A program made the translations under genes and the position numbers. From Cladocopium goreaui (taxonomy: Eukaryota > Sar > Dinophyceae > Suessiales > Symbiodiniaceae), in the NCBI GenBank assembly GCA_947184155.2, contig CAMXCT020002729.1, positions 1 through 64,000 on the forward strand: a DNA stretch of 64,000 bases, in the 5' to 3' direction. Positions 1 to 9,683 of the stretch are shown here, piece after piece (the first letter of the stretch is position 1; each line of letters starts with the position of its first letter). The notes beneath the pieces are model-generated. The model saw only the letters and a program-made list of their open reading frames with translations. It searched no databases and had not been told where the DNA came from.

Positions 1-275
1 ACTTTACTTGAGACTGTTGTCAGTGCACTTTACTTGAGCCTGTTGTCAGTGAACTTTACTTGAGACTGCTGTCAGTGAACTTTACTCGAGACTGCATCCA
101 ATGAACTTTGCTTGAGGCTGCATCCAATAAACTTTACATGAGGCTGCATCCAATGAACTTTACTCGGGCCTGTTGCCAGTGAGCTTTACTTGAGACTGTT
201 GTCAGTGAACTTTACTGAGGTTGCTATCATTGCACTTTGCACCTTACTTGAGACTGCACTGAATGAGTTTTACTT
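1..275. repeat. 26-bp tandem repeat
   Basis: Nine successive 26-bp units (starts at 1, 27, 53, 79, 105, 131, 157, 183, 209) follow the pattern ACTTTACTTGAGACTG plus a variable 10-bp tail. Two tail types, TTGTCAGTGA and CATCCAATGA, alternate in blocks. The array decays after 234 and probably continues upstream of the window. No coding role is seen. Confidence 0.9.
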
Positions 276-356
276 CAAACTCAATGCATGCAATCTCTTT
301 TTGAGAGAGAACCTTATCATCTTTTATTTTTTCCAAGAAAAATGCCATAAATTCTT

Positions 357-698
357 GACGCGCTTTTGACGCACTTTTGACGCACTTTTGACGCACTTTT
401 GGCGCACTTTTGACGCACTTTTGACGCACTTTTGATGCACTTTTAAAAAGCGCATCAAAAGTGCATCAAAAAGCGGTAAAAGTGCATCAAAAGTGCATCA
501 AAAGTGCATCACTTTTGAAAGTGCATCAAAAGTGCATCAAAAGTGCATCAAAAGTGCATCAAAAGTGCGCCAAAAGTGCATCAAAAGTGCATCAAAAGTG
601 CATCAAAAGTGCATCAAAAGTGCATCAAAAGTGCACCAAAAGTGCATCAAAAGTGCGCCAAAAGTGCATCAAAAGTGCACCAAAAGCATCAGAAGTGC
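357..698. repeat. 11-bp minisatellite arranged as a giant inverted repeat
   Basis: The left arm (357-444) is made of GACGCACTTTT-type units and the right arm (445-698) of the reverse complement AAAAGTGCATC, with the switch around 433-455. Eleven bases times three gives an 11-residue peptide period, so every frame of each arm stays open and reads VHQKCIKSASK-like repeats. This is best read as non-coding hairpin-forming DNA. Confidence 0.9.
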
Positions 699-699
699 A

Positions 700-1550
700 T
701 TGCATTTTTGACCGTGTTCAAGCATTTTTCTGAAAAAACTTTGGACACATGTGAAAAAATATTCATATGGAATTGAAAGTGGAGTAAGGGTCTCACTAAG
801 ACTTCTTGGATGTATCTTTTCAAGCCAGCCAAAGGTTTACCAGGATTTCATCCAGACCTTCTCCAAATTGTATGAGAAAAAAAGCACCGCAAGAGTCTAT
901 GAGCTCCCTTTTAAATTTAGCTTTGAAAAAGACATGTCTTCAGTCCCCATGGACACTTGTTTTATGTAAGTTGATCAAGTTTTGTAGCAAACAAACCTGA
1001 TCCAATAAAATTTGGTTCACTTTCCTTGCCTGGGAAAAATGATAAGATGTGGTTATTATTGCTTTGATATTTCACCTAGTCTCATTTACCCAAAAATTTA
1101 TCTAGACTTTCTTTTTCAAATGTAAATGCTTTGCAATGACTTCTTAAAGTCAAGATCCAATGTAAATTCCTTTTGTGGATTCACCTATTATTATGTAAAT
1201 CCAGTTTATATGTTTATATAGATATATAGATATAGATATAGATGTACACGATTTCACATAACATCTCAAAAGAACTCTCAGGTAAAGTCCCAAGAAAGTA
1301 TCAAGAACTCCTCATATAAAATCGCAAGTAAAGTCTCCAATACAAACTCATGTAAAGTCATTCCTCAACACATAAGTGCAGTTTCTTCTACAGTAACAAC
1401 AACATATCGATTGAAATCCTCCACTGGAAACACCCCACTCATAACCAAATCATCGCAAACCACAATCAGACACATCACAAAAAATATCAGAATTCCTAAG
1501 AAAAACATTAGAAAAAAAACGCAATTTTCACAATTTTTGAAAGCATGCAA
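700..1550. other. no gene seen
   Basis: A+T-rich unique sequence with a short TAGATA run near 1218-1243. No exon-like G+C island or known repeat was seen. Confidence 0.6.
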
Positions 1551-1552
1551 AA

Positions 1553-1703
1553 TTTTACTAACGTTAGTAAAATCATTTACTAACATTAGTAAAATTTTAC
1601 TAACGTTAGTAAATTTTACTAACGATAGTAAAATTTTACGTAAAATAACGTTAGTAAAACAGTCGATTTTACGTAAAATTCAGGGCGAGTAAAATTACTA
1701 ACT
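1553..1703. repeat. cluster of AT palindromes
   Basis: TTTTACTAACGTTAGTAAAA is a perfect 20-bp palindrome at 1553-1572. It is followed by several imperfect copies and by TTTTACGTAAAA palindromes. It abuts the open frame that ends at 2074. Confidence 0.85.
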
Positions 1704-1768
1704 TTCGAGACTTAGGGTACAACCACATCAAGCAGCGGGACGATCAACGACCAAGGTGGGGCATCCAC

Positions 1769-2074
1769 ATGTCTGACGCCCACATACTTGCGATTGCTGA
1801 TACCCCGACTCCTGCTGATCGTGAACGTGCTAACCCGGTCGCTGGCAAATCGAAAGCAGCCCCTAAGGCGGCACCAGCACTGGGCAGAGTGTCAAAAGCG
1901 AAAGCATCATCGTCAGCAACATGGAGAACCGTCGAAGCCGCTCCTCCGCCAAAACAAGCTCCAGTAACCCCGCCGCAGAAAGGTGGAAAAGACCAAGGAA
2001 AAGGTGGAAGATCTTATTCGCACCGTGGTGGAGACTGGAACCAACAGGGATACTATGGATGGGGATATAGATGA
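1769..2074 (+). CDS. C-terminal exon of a basic, RGG-tailed protein (unknown)
   Basis: The frame is open from the palindrome cluster (about 1679) to a TGA at 2072, so the Met at 1769 need not be the start. An upstream acceptor such as CGAG at 1706-1709 could begin the exon. The part from 1769 has 101 residues. The first 30 are neutral (SDAHILAIADTPTPAD). They are followed by an Ala/Lys/Pro-rich stretch (GKSKAAPKAAPALGR) and a tail with GGKDQGKGGR, SHRGGDWNQQ and a final YYGWGYR, a composition common in RNA-binding or disordered tails. No family was recognised. It could also be the end of a retroelement-type polyprotein. Confidence 0.5.
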   Translation: MSDAHILAIADTPTPADRERANPVAGKSKAAPKAAPALGRVSKAKASSSATWRTVEAAPPPKQAPVTPPQKGGKDQGKGGRSYSHRGGDWNQQGYYGWGYR

Positions 2075-2826
2075 TAAATCGATATGACCTCTGCATAGGT
2101 CCTGATTGAACCTGGCGATGCGAGGATGCAATCATTGCTCGAGATTTACCTCTACTTCATTTCGAATGATTTCTGAGAGGACTCTGAGCCGGCTAATTTA
2201 GAACCACACATTTTTTTTTGAACATCATTGCACGAGACGCTGAGTTTCTACAGCGGTCTACATCTCAACCGACGAAGGAACGGGAAGGTAAACTTCTAGT
2301 TCCATAGTCATCTTTGTGTATGATTTTTTAAATTCACATGCTTGAGTGGGACTCCATGCTGGCTACGCCACATCGGATGAACCTCAATGCTTGACACCGA
2401 CTACGTCGTGTCAACATGCACGTGAACAGAACCTTTATCTTTTGATAGAGATCGTAGCAAGCCGCCATGTAGATTTGAAGTTCTGAACGGACTTTAGCTC
2501 TCCATAATTCAATAAATGAACAGCTGCAAGTGTAGTGGATCAATTTGAGGAACACTCCTTTGCGCGTAGCCAACAAAGTTGGCTATGCGTGGGGGGTGCG
2601 AATAGAGTGTAGGCTACGTACCGTTGTGCATTCACATACAATTCAATACTCTAGGATCCATTGCCAAGGGGGTATATCAAATCGCCCCTTTGGCTCAAGA
2701 CCCACTGCAGCACCAGAACAAAGAACTGCTATGCAGAAGCCGCCACCCGTGTGACGTCATCATTGAAGTATCTACTTCAAGACCAAGTATCAGAATATAA
2801 TCGGATAGACAACCTCCGATTCACAA
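2075..2826. other. no gene seen
   Basis: Unique sequence with T-rich runs. A short open stretch with TAAPEQRTAMQKPPPV ends in TGA near 2752 but has no support beyond the frame. Confidence 0.4.
2679..2699 (+). other. possible relic of the dinoflagellate spliced leader
   Basis: Positions 2689-2699 read TTTGGCTCAAG, identical to the last 11 bases of the conserved dinoflagellate spliced leader. By hand alignment 15 of 21 leader positions match. Retroposed mRNAs of dinoflagellates carry such relics. An 11-base match can also be chance. Confidence 0.3.
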
Positions 2827-2843
2827 TCTATCTATCTATCTAC

Positions 2844-2938
<95 letters not shown>

Positions 2939-2953
2939 CTATCTATCTATCTG
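2827..2953. repeat. TCTA microsatellite
   Basis: About 125 bp of nearly uninterrupted TCTA units, with one TCTACC variant near the start. Confidence 0.95.
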
Positions 2954-3032
2954 GGGAGTAAACAGACTGACTGAAGGGTAGGCCACTTGGCGATTTTTGC
3001 TCGTTTAGCTTTGGGATTTCCTAGCCAACCAC

Positions 3033-3142
<110 letters not shown>

Positions 3143-3293
3143 ATTTTTCTCAAATTATGTATATAATGTGCATATATATATATAATATTATTGTATGTGT
3201 TATTGTTACTATTGTTATTATTATTATCTTTATCATCATTATTATATACATATACGCATTATATACATATACATATGCATATACATATTTTCC

Positions 3294-3480
3294 CCAGCCC
3301 TGTACCCCAGTTCCCCGGGAAACCACTTCGCTACACGTTTGCGAATCAGGCGATGGCAAGCAATACGCACATCCACACGTTGTCATTGGTGAACTCCAAT
3401 CTACACAAGGTGAAACGATTTCGTCGCATCTGGGATTATGGTGGGATTGTGGTACTTGATGGGGCAAACGACGCGGATAC
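3294..3480 (+). CDS. possible exon, frame unresolved
   Basis: A G+C-rich island follows TTTTCCCCAG in A+T-rich surroundings. Two frames stay open (tags CESGDGKQYAHPHVVIG and RFRRIWDYGGIVVLDG). A usable donor follows CTACACAAG at about 3410. Frame and end are not settled. Confidence 0.25.
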
Positions 3481-3543
3481 GTCGTTTATATCTCATATAG
3501 TGGGGATATTCCATATATAAGTGGGGGTTTGTCACCCATTTAC

Positions 3544-3653
3544 TACCCTTTGGTAAACTAACAAAACTAATTATGGAATATCACCATTTTTAATGGGACA
3601 ACTCACTATAAATGGCCATTTTCAATAGTTTTTTGTATGTTTACCAGAGGGTA
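3544..3653. mobile_element. family A MITE (introner-like)
   Basis: Terminal inverted repeats TACCCTTTGGTAAAC and GTTTACCAGAGGGTA enclose about 80 bp that includes the shared core TGGCCATTTTCAATAG. Confidence 0.85.
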
Positions 3654-3768
3654 AGTGGGGCCCCCGGGGCCCCAAGTAGCTTAGCCGGTTCGCCGTCGAA
3701 GATCTCTCCTAGCAGCCGGTATGGGTCCCATAATTTTAGAGCCAGGGGACCACCGAGTCTTGACTAAT

Positions 3769-4104
3769 CAGGAAGGGGCCCCCTAGTTACCCTCTGGTAA
3801 AAAAAATGGTGATCCAACTACCCATCCAGTTGGGGATGATATAATCCTATTGTTCCCATATAACCACCATATACCCTCTGGTAAACATACAAAAAACCAT
3901 TGAGCATGGTCATAGAAATAGTGGATTTACCCATCAATAGCATGGTGATTGTCCAGTTCGTTATGTAATCGTTTACCAGAGAGTATAAGTTGGTTTATAG
4001 ACCTTTTTAAACCATATAGTCAATATAGTTATAGTTATATGCCCTAACCCAATAGTTAACCTAGTTATAAGTCAGCTTAGCTAAGTATGGGGCCCCTTCC
4101 TGTA
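3769..4104. mobile_element. larger inverted-repeat element with a nested family A MITE
   Basis: The arms CAGGAAGGGGCCCC and GGGGCCCCTTCCTG are exact inverses. The family A copy at 3872-3985 sits inside, so it inserted later. Confidence 0.55.
3872..3985. mobile_element. family A MITE
   Basis: Starts TACCCTCTGGTAAAC and ends GTTTACCAGAGAGTA. It contains the family core AAATAGTGGATTTACCC. Confidence 0.85.
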
Positions 4105-4193
4105 CTAAGCATCCATTTTGGGAGTACCTGATTTTGACCCATACCCATGTCACCAATGATATAAGAGAAAATGGGTGTGATTCAATCTATCTC

Positions 4194-4283
4194 TACAGGA
4201 AGGGCGATAGATATAGCCATCATAAATCCTAGTTCTTATACTTATGAACCAAGTTAGCTGACGAACTGGGGTCCCTTCCTGTA
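4194..4283. mobile_element. short element with AGGAAGGG-type inverted ends
   Basis: TACAGGAAGGG at the left and CCCTTCCTGTA at the right are exact inverses. The ends are shared with the element at 3769. Confidence 0.5.
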
Positions 4284-4589
4284 ATTCACAATAATCATTG
4301 CCGTTGTACTTCACCGCTGGAAGCCCCGAATCAGATATTCGATTCTCTTCACAGGGAAATTCCAATGAATAGTAAACTGGTGTCACCAAATCCCCAAACC
4401 CTTCCTAAGATGATGACCAACATCTGTGTATATGATCCCGTATCTCGTGATCACGGATACATATGGAGACCATCACCATCTCGTGGGGGTGGAAGGGGGG
4501 CCACCAAATAATGGGCCATATATGCATGTATATATATATTATACCTAGACGCTCCAAAGTACCTAGAAAAATAAGTAAACATCCTAAAG

Positions 4590-4709
4590 CTGGTTGGTGG
4601 TTTCAAACATTTTTTTTTCCATAATATTTCCATTTCATATATGGGATGTCATCCTTTCCATTGACGAAGTCCATCATTTTTCAGAGGGGGTAGGTCAACC
4701 ACCAAGCAG
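4590..4709. mobile_element. family B MITE
   Basis: Starts CTGGTTGGTGGTTT and ends AACCACCAAGCAG. The body holds CATTTTTCAGAGGGGGTAG, typical of the family. It lies 15 bp upstream of a candidate exon. Confidence 0.85.
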
Positions 4710-4724
4710 AAAGTGGAGTTTCAG

Positions 4725-4776
4725 GGCCCTGAGATCCACTGCTTGTGGTGCCCTCTGTTTGCCTAACGGCCCTCGG
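4725..4776 (+). CDS. candidate exon (gene model 1, 5-prime part)
   Basis: A 52-bp island begins after GTTTCAG and ends before a GTTTTT donor. One frame reads LRSTACGALCLPNGPR and joins in phase 0 to the next island at 5443. Another frame has higher third-position G+C but reads into a stop. Frame uncertain. Confidence 0.3.
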
Positions 4777-4860
4777 GTTTTTAAGATCCAAAAAGTATAG
4801 GGATACGTCTACCCGGCCTGGTTATGTCAAGCCATAGCTATTGAAGTCATGGCCCAGTCG

Positions 4861-4932
4861 AAATAGTTGATGAATCCCCTAATTAAACATGGTGATTTTC
4901 CAGTTCGTTATGTAAACGTTTACCAGAGGGTA
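4861..4932. mobile_element. family A, right half only
   Basis: Matches the right half of family A from AAATAGTTGATG to GTTTACCAGAGGGTA. The left terminus is missing. Confidence 0.7.
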
Positions 4933-5042
4933 TATACTGTAATAGAAATTCAATCGTTATTATGGAGCACCCCCTTCCATTCATGATTTTTTGCATCCCA
5001 TTTCTTGATAACTAAGTCCCTATGTGTGCAGCTAAATCATCA

Positions 5043-5144
5043 CTGATTGGTGGTTTGGAACATTTTTTATTTTTCCATATATTGGGAATAATCATCCCAA
5101 CTGACTTTCATATTTTTCAGAGGGGTTAGTATACCACCAACCAG
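5043..5144. mobile_element. family B MITE
   Basis: Starts CTGATTGGTGGTTT and ends ACCACCAACCAG. Flanks ATCATCA and ATCATAT look like a 7-bp target duplication with two changes. Confidence 0.85.
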
Positions 5145-5282
5145 ATCATATTTTCAGCAAAGTTCCCATTTTCGATGCGAAGATATTTTTTGTCGGGTGG
5201 TTTCACGACACCATCTTGGATGATTTTTCATCAGTTAAATCCATCAGTATTTCATTGTTAAGTCAGAATTTCTGATGGATTA

Positions 5283-5391
5283 AGGCCGTTTGCCAATTAT
5301 CAATGGTTATAACTGGTTATTTCTCTGTGATTCTACATTCCATGAATGGGGTTTTCTAAGTACTTATAACTGGTATTTTGGGCCATAACTG
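5283..5391. mobile_element. family D MITE
   Basis: Shares with the other D copies AGGCCGTTTGCCAATTAT, CATGAATGGGGTTTT, AGTACTTATAACTGG and the end GGGCCATAACTG. The left tip CAGTTAT has been lost. Confidence 0.75.
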
Positions 5392-5442
5392 TGCTGTTGT
5401 TTTTGTGGCTAAGTCGCCATATTCTTTCCATTTCGGTCTCAG

Positions 5443-5541
5443 GCGGAGGGCAGCGTTTTAGCAGCCTCTCTTGCTCAGCGACTCGGTGTCACGAGCGGAG
5501 CGAAGACCCTGAGAATGGGAGAAAGGAACCATTTCACAGTA
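5443..5541 (+). CDS. exon of gene model 1
   Basis: A G+C-rich island follows the pyrimidine-rich acceptor TTTCGGTCTCAG. The phase 0 frame reads AEGSVLAASLAQRLGV and continues to SGAKTLRMG before a possible GTATAA donor near 5536. A second frame is also open with similar codon bias. No family was recognised. Confidence 0.45.
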
Positions 5542-5684
5542 TAATGTGGTAAACCCAACTATATATATATAATTATATATATACACATAATGGAACTATA
5601 ATTCGGTTTAATGAATATGTATGATTATTTAAGAAAGAAACCAATGTCTATGGACTTCATGCAAACGAACTTCGACTTGCACAG

Positions 5685-5829
5685 CGTTCACAATTCAATT
5701 TGGCCCTGGTGACCCTGATTTTGAGCATTTTGGAGAAGGTGACCAACATCAAGATCTTTGACATAAGCACTAGAGCACTGGCTTGGATAGAAATTTCCTC
5801 AAAGGCCTCCATTTCTGACTTACCCTCTG
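5685..5829 (+). CDS. exon of gene model 1
   Basis: Follows the acceptor GACTTGCACAG. The frame with strong third-position G+C reads NLALVTLILSILEKV followed by TNIKIFDIS, an amphipathic segment. It enters in phase 0. Codon bias weakens after about 5780, so the exon may end there, at a GC donor near 5807, or run to the donor CTCTG/GTTATG inside the family A element that starts at 5821. Function unknown. Confidence 0.5.
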
Positions 5830-5907
5830 GTTATGGCTGACATAACCATGGGAAATGGCCCATTTATAGATGGTTTACCTATTAAAAATGGTGATTTTCC
5901 ATGGCGA
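5821..5907. mobile_element. family A2 MITE, right end eroded
   Basis: Starts TACCCTCTGGTTATGG and ends near CCATGGCGAACTGTT. The intact relative at 30748 continues AGTCATAACCAGATGGTA, which is absent here. Confidence 0.75.
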
Positions 5908-5932
5908 ACTGTTCATCTCAAACTTCGGGAAG

Positions 5933-5993
5933 GACTTGGTGCCGTGCTGGAAGACTCCATCAAATCATGCCGGAGAACATGTCGCTATACTTG
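5933..5993 (+). CDS. candidate exon of gene model 1
   Basis: G+C-rich island directly after the family A2 element, with acceptor CGGGAAG. All three frames are open: DLVPCWKTPSN, LGAVLEDSIKSC and QIMPENMSLYL. The first fits the phases of its neighbours. It ends where the family I repeat begins. Confidence 0.3.
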
Positions 5994-6123
5994 GTGGTTC
6001 AACCCACTTCCTAAGTCGGTTAGTTCGCCCTAGTTATTTCAGTGGATGAATACCCTACTTGTCCCACTTGATGATAAGCAGGTTATAACCCACTTAGGAT
6101 CCGTGGCTAGTTGACCACCAAGT
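5989..6123. mobile_element. family I inverted-repeat element
   Basis: Ends ACTTGGTGGTT and GACCACCAAGT are inverse. The body shares GTGGATGAATACCCTACTT and other blocks with 25269-25399. Confidence 0.65.
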
Positions 6124-6162
6124 ACTACAGGAGATTTAACCTTTTGCCGTGGGCCATTTCAG

Positions 6163-6196
6163 AGAAGGTCGGCAACAGTTGCCTATTTTGTACGGG
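6163..6196 (+). CDS. short exon of gene model 1
   Basis: Acceptor TGGGCCATTTCAG and donor GTAATG frame a 34-bp exon. The frame with high third-position G+C reads KVGNSCLFCTG. It leaves in phase 2, as the exon at 7604 requires. A longer alternative frame (TVAYFVRGNALILVGG) has poorer codon bias. Confidence 0.4.
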
Positions 6197-6239
6197 GTAA
6201 TGCGCTCATCCTTGTAGGAGGTGTCACATGTTGTCACTA

Positions 6240-6348
6240 TAGTTATGGCCGTTTACTAATTATAAATTGTTATACCTGGTTATTTCTATGCGAAGTCCAT
6301 AAATGGGGTTATATATAAGTACTTATAATTGGTAAAGGGCCATAACTG
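6240..6348. mobile_element. family D MITE
   Basis: Starts TAGTTATGGCCGTTTA and ends GGGCCATAACTG, with the family core ATAAATGGGGTTATATAT. Confidence 0.8.
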
Positions 6349-7017
6349 TATGGGATGTGTGATTGCTGGTGAGTTATCGCATCGGTGTAATTGCTTTTAT
6401 TGTTGGGTTTACCACATGATATAAAACTTCAGAATATGTTTGTGTATACATATATATATATATGTATGTATAATGTAGTAAACACAATAACAAACGTGGA
6501 TGGTTTGTTGGGTTTACCACATTATGAGAATCGGCCAAAGTGACATGCAAAGAAACATGTATGATTGCATCAGAAGTATATAAATTTCACAATTCTAGTT
6601 GATATTTGGTAAAACAGCTGATATACATAATATTCCACACATGGAATTTCAATGTTGGACAGACCCTGAACATAACCCATGTTCAGCTTCGAAAGTGGTT
6701 TTCTAACCCCCGACTCAACTCCAAGGTTGTCATGCCATGCGTGAACCGAACTTTTTTGGGGAGATGGAGTCAATGTGGGTGCCCGCAACCGTAAATGGGT
6801 TTATAAGCCTATCTACTACAGATATTTGCCACAAAGCATAGTTTAACTTAGTTAGAAAGTAACTTATGAAGCAACGTCCAAGGTGCTTCTTTAACAGTGG
6901 TTGAATCTCAGGAAATAGGTGAAGATCACCACTTCGATTCCCAGGGATGCATCTCAAAATGGACACCCCATTTTCAGCGAAATTTTGGGCATTCCCAGGG
7001 ATGTCAGAAACATATAT
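6349..7017. other. no gene seen
   Basis: A+T-rich intron-like sequence. TTGGGTTTACCACAT occurs at about 6403 and 6508 and suggests a further decayed element. Confidence 0.5.
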
Positions 7018-7128
7018 CTGGTTGGTGCTTTGGAACATGAATTTCATGACTTTCCATTCATTTGGGAATTTCATCATCCCAACTGACGAACTTATATTTT
7101 TCAGAGGGGTAGGTCAACCACCAACCAG
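7018..7128. mobile_element. family B MITE
   Basis: Starts CTGGTTGGTGCTTT and ends AACCACCAACCAG, with CATCCCAACTGACGAAC and TTTCAGAGGGGTAGG inside. Confidence 0.9.
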
Positions 7129-7603
7129 TACATAACAATATGATCTGGATGAATTTGATCATGACCTCAATGTGGCATCAGTGGAATGATGATGAAGTGA
7201 ATCATCCCCTTAGCTGCAGGGGTGGGGTAGTGGCCCGCTATTTCCAGGTTCGTGAAGTCTTGTAATTCAGCCAGCAATATAAATTCTGGATGGATATCAC
7301 AGCAATAATTCAGCACTCCTTCGAAAACAGCTCGGATGTCCTGGTCGAATTGGATGGTCAGAAAATGTCAGGGAATTCACAGGAGCCCCGATCAATTTGA
7401 GGGTATTTTTGCCATGACTTCAACTGCAGACTTGCACAGACAAATCCCTTGATTGAGGCTGTCTATTATATATATATACAATTATACATATTGTATGTAC
7501 ATGTTTCCGCATTGTCGGTTATATTCCCATTTTTTCCATTATATTTCCCTTATATCTTTATGATATATTCCTATTGGAGTCCCAATTGTGCGTTGCCGCA
7601 CAG

Positions 7604-7663
7604 GAACAACAGTGTTGTTCATGTGAACGTGGAGTCCGCAGCCTCAGTCGAACTGGCGAAGCG
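7604..7663 (+). CDS. exon of gene model 1
   Basis: Follows GTTGCCGCACAG and precedes GTTTGT. The chosen frame (1 base in, 2 bases out) reads NSVVHVNVESAASVELAK. Eleven of 18 codons end in G or C, against 7 of 20 in the competing frame. It joins in phase to 6163 and 7970. Family unknown. Confidence 0.6.
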
Positions 7664-7969
7664 GTTTGTTTTGAGGCGTTGAAGAAGTCTTCAAGTGTAG
7701 CTAGTGATCGGATGATGATCTCTTTTTGTAGAGTTCGAGAAGCCAACATCGAAATGGACTCTCCACATGTTTGATTGTGACAAAAAATCATAGCTTGGAG
7801 CGTGGCTTACTTGAAGATTTACAGATAGATTGACAGTAAATCCAATCTGTTCCCAATTTGGTTTATATAAATAATTATCAGTAAATCATAGTCTTCCTCA
7901 AAGATTTACATTGGTAGTTCCCCCGTTCTCAATTTGAAAAATGTCATGACTTGGGTCATCCAGCGCCAG

Positions 7970-8053
7970 GAACAATTGTTTGGACTCGGCCTCGGTGAAG
8001 GATTTTGTCCGGAAACTTCAGCGGGAGATGTGGCACGACAAGGGGAAAGCTAG
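7970..8053 (+). CDS. exon of gene model 1
   Basis: Acceptor CAGCGCCAG and donor AG/GTCAAT. The frame reads CLDSASVKDFVRKLQ and EMWHDKGKA, a charged helical segment, with about 70 percent G or C at third positions. The alternative frame reaches TAG exactly at the donor. Phase agrees with both neighbours. Confidence 0.65.
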   Translation, partial: EQLFGLGLGEGFCPETSAGDVARQGES

Positions 8054-8083
8054 GTCAATCTTGGATGGGTAGAAACTAAGCCG

Positions 8084-8253
8084 TTTATCAATTATAAATG
8101 GTGAAATCACTGGTTATAAATGGGATTATATATTCATATATGTTCCATAAATGGGGTATACGTACTGAATGGTGAAATAACTGGTTATTTCCATGGGATT
8201 ATACATTCCATATATGGGGTTTTAAGATGTTATAAGTACTTTTAACTGGTAAA
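8084..8253. mobile_element. family D element, internally duplicated
   Basis: The D core (GTGAAATAACTGGTTAT, CATAAATGGGGT) appears twice in succession. This makes the copy about 170 bp instead of 110. Confidence 0.6.
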
Positions 8254-8340
8254 AGGTAGAAACCAAGGCCTTTAGTCTTTTGGTATCGGATTAGTATGAT
8301 TTTTCAAGATTGGCAATGGAATATGGAACGATGAAGAAGG

Positions 8341-8452
8341 GTGGTAAACCTATCATTTTGATAAACTATCCCAAAAATCATCATTTTTTATGGGTGGTAT
8401 AAACGTTCTCCAAATGGTAGGTTTATATAATTGTGTTGCCCACATTAGTGTG
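8341..8452. mobile_element. possible family G element
   Basis: Resembles the G copies at 9912 and 24654 (GGTGGTAAAC, TTTTTTATGGGTGGTAT, GCCCACATTAGTG) but the termini are degenerate. Confidence 0.4.
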
Positions 8453-8556
8453 AAAGCGTGTGAATGGTGATATTTTCACCTTATCTTAACTTATTATCCA
8501 GCAACCCAAGGGAAATTTCATGTTTTGGTGATATATTCCAACCTTATTGACCTTAT

Positions 8557-8622
8557 CTGATTGGTGGTTTGGAACATGAATTTTATTTTTCCATATATTG
8601 GGAATTTCATCATCCCATCTTA
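8557..8622. mobile_element. family B MITE, truncated
   Basis: Left half CTGATTGGTGGTTTGGAAC through GGAATTTCATCATCCCA. The right terminus is missing. Confidence 0.75.
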
Positions 8623-8683
8623 TTTTTTTAAAATGTATCTATATATAGATATCACACATCACACTTAGCCTCGTTCTTTGCAG

Positions 8684-8753
8684 CAACATATCTATCTTCA
8701 AAGCCGCCAAGTTCCTCGTCAACTTGGGATCCGCCACCACCTGGGGATGGTTG
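8684..8753 (+). CDS. exon of gene model 1
   Basis: The strong acceptor CCTCGTTCTTTGCAG is followed by a frame in which 17 of 22 codons end in G or C: ISIFKAAKFLVNLGSATTW. Its first base completes the codon split from the exon at 8053. The donor is GTTCCG at 8754, or GTTGGT four bases earlier. One of the clearest exons in the window, but the family is unknown. Confidence 0.7.
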
Positions 8754-8865
8754 GTTCCGACCATCGATAAACCCTGGGGACCAATTAGTATTAGGATTTA
8801 ACCACCAATCATCAACAAAATGGGGATATAGATTGGGATTGAACTATAAATTTTAATACATGTAT

Positions 8866-8990
8866 CTGGGTAAATTTCATCACGACCGAACCCTGTTCTC
8901 TCGAACCCTGGAATCATGGTTAGGATTCGGGGAATCATCCCCTTTTATGGCCGCAAGATTCAGGTTAGTGAAATATTATAATTTACCCAG
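8866..8990. mobile_element. family C MITE
   Basis: Starts CTGGGTAAATTT and ends AATATTATAATTTACCCAG, with TGGAATCATGGTTAGGATT in the body. Confidence 0.9.
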
Positions 8991-9156
8991 AATGGTTGTT
9001 TATCAATGGCTATCATGATTTTCCCATCCATGGTATTAGTAAACATGTGGGTTTACTACCTTTGTTTAGTAATGTGGTCCACCCAATTTCATAGACCATT
9101 CTCTCAACATTGCCATAAATCGGGTGGTAAACAGCGTCCAAAAATTGGATGTTTAT

Positions 9157-9254
9157 CTGGTTGCTGGTTTGGAACATTTTTTATTTTCCATAATATATGG
9201 GATAATCCTTCCCATTGACTAATATTTTTCAAGATGGTTAAAACCACCAACCAG
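9157..9254. mobile_element. family B MITE, short subfamily
   Basis: Starts CTGGTTGCTGGTTT and ends AAACCACCAACCAG. The 98-bp form has CCATTGACTAATATTTTTCA. TTAT flanks both ends. Confidence 0.9.
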
Positions 9255-9348
9255 TTATAATTGGGTTTACCCAATAATTCCCTTAGCACTTCGCAGACTG
9301 CCCATGATTTGGGGATTTGACCCAAGAAAATCTGTTGCTTGCACCAAG

Positions 9349-9397
9349 AACATCACTTTCGCCAACATGATGCGAAACAGGATTTTTCGGCGTGGCG
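9349..9397 (+). CDS. exon of gene model 1
   Basis: Begins after GCACCAAG and ends before GTTACC. Frame ITFANMMRNRIFRRG has 11 of 16 codons ending in G or C. It enters in phase 0 and leaves with one base that forms GAG with the next exon. A Met/Arg-rich segment of unknown function. Confidence 0.55.
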
Positions 9398-9445
9398 GTT
9401 ACCAGCAAAAGTGATCCTGTTTTGCCTTTTGGAGTGTACAGTTAC

Positions 9446-9551
9446 TTACTTGTGCTACACGTAGGGAATTTTCGGGAATGATCCACTGGCTAACTATCAA
9501 TAATCCTACTCCCACAGCAACCCATCCATTCCCTACGTTTAGCACCAGTAA
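9446..9551. mobile_element. family E element
   Basis: Termini TTACTTGTGCTACACGTAGG and CCTACGTTTAGCACCAGTAA are near-inverse. The body GAATTTTCGGGAATGATCC is shared with copies at 20424 and 32499. Confidence 0.8.
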
Positions 9552-9578
9552 GCCAAATATTCGGATTATCAGCATGTT

Positions 9579-9642
9579 ATAGTTGATTTACCCATTGAAA
9601 ATGGTGATGTTCCATAGTTTTTTGTAGGTTTACCAGAGGGTA
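9579..9642. mobile_element. family A, right half only
   Basis: From AGTTGATTTACCCATTG to GGTTTACCAGAGGGTA. The left half is missing. Confidence 0.7.
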
Positions 9643-9683
9643 CCAGCCATGGTTCCCTAACTCAACAGTTACAGTTACAGTAG

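Noticed and set aside
461-776. Three overlapping HQKCIKSAS repeat proteins
   Set aside because: The 11-bp unit opens every frame. No start context or non-repetitive domain.
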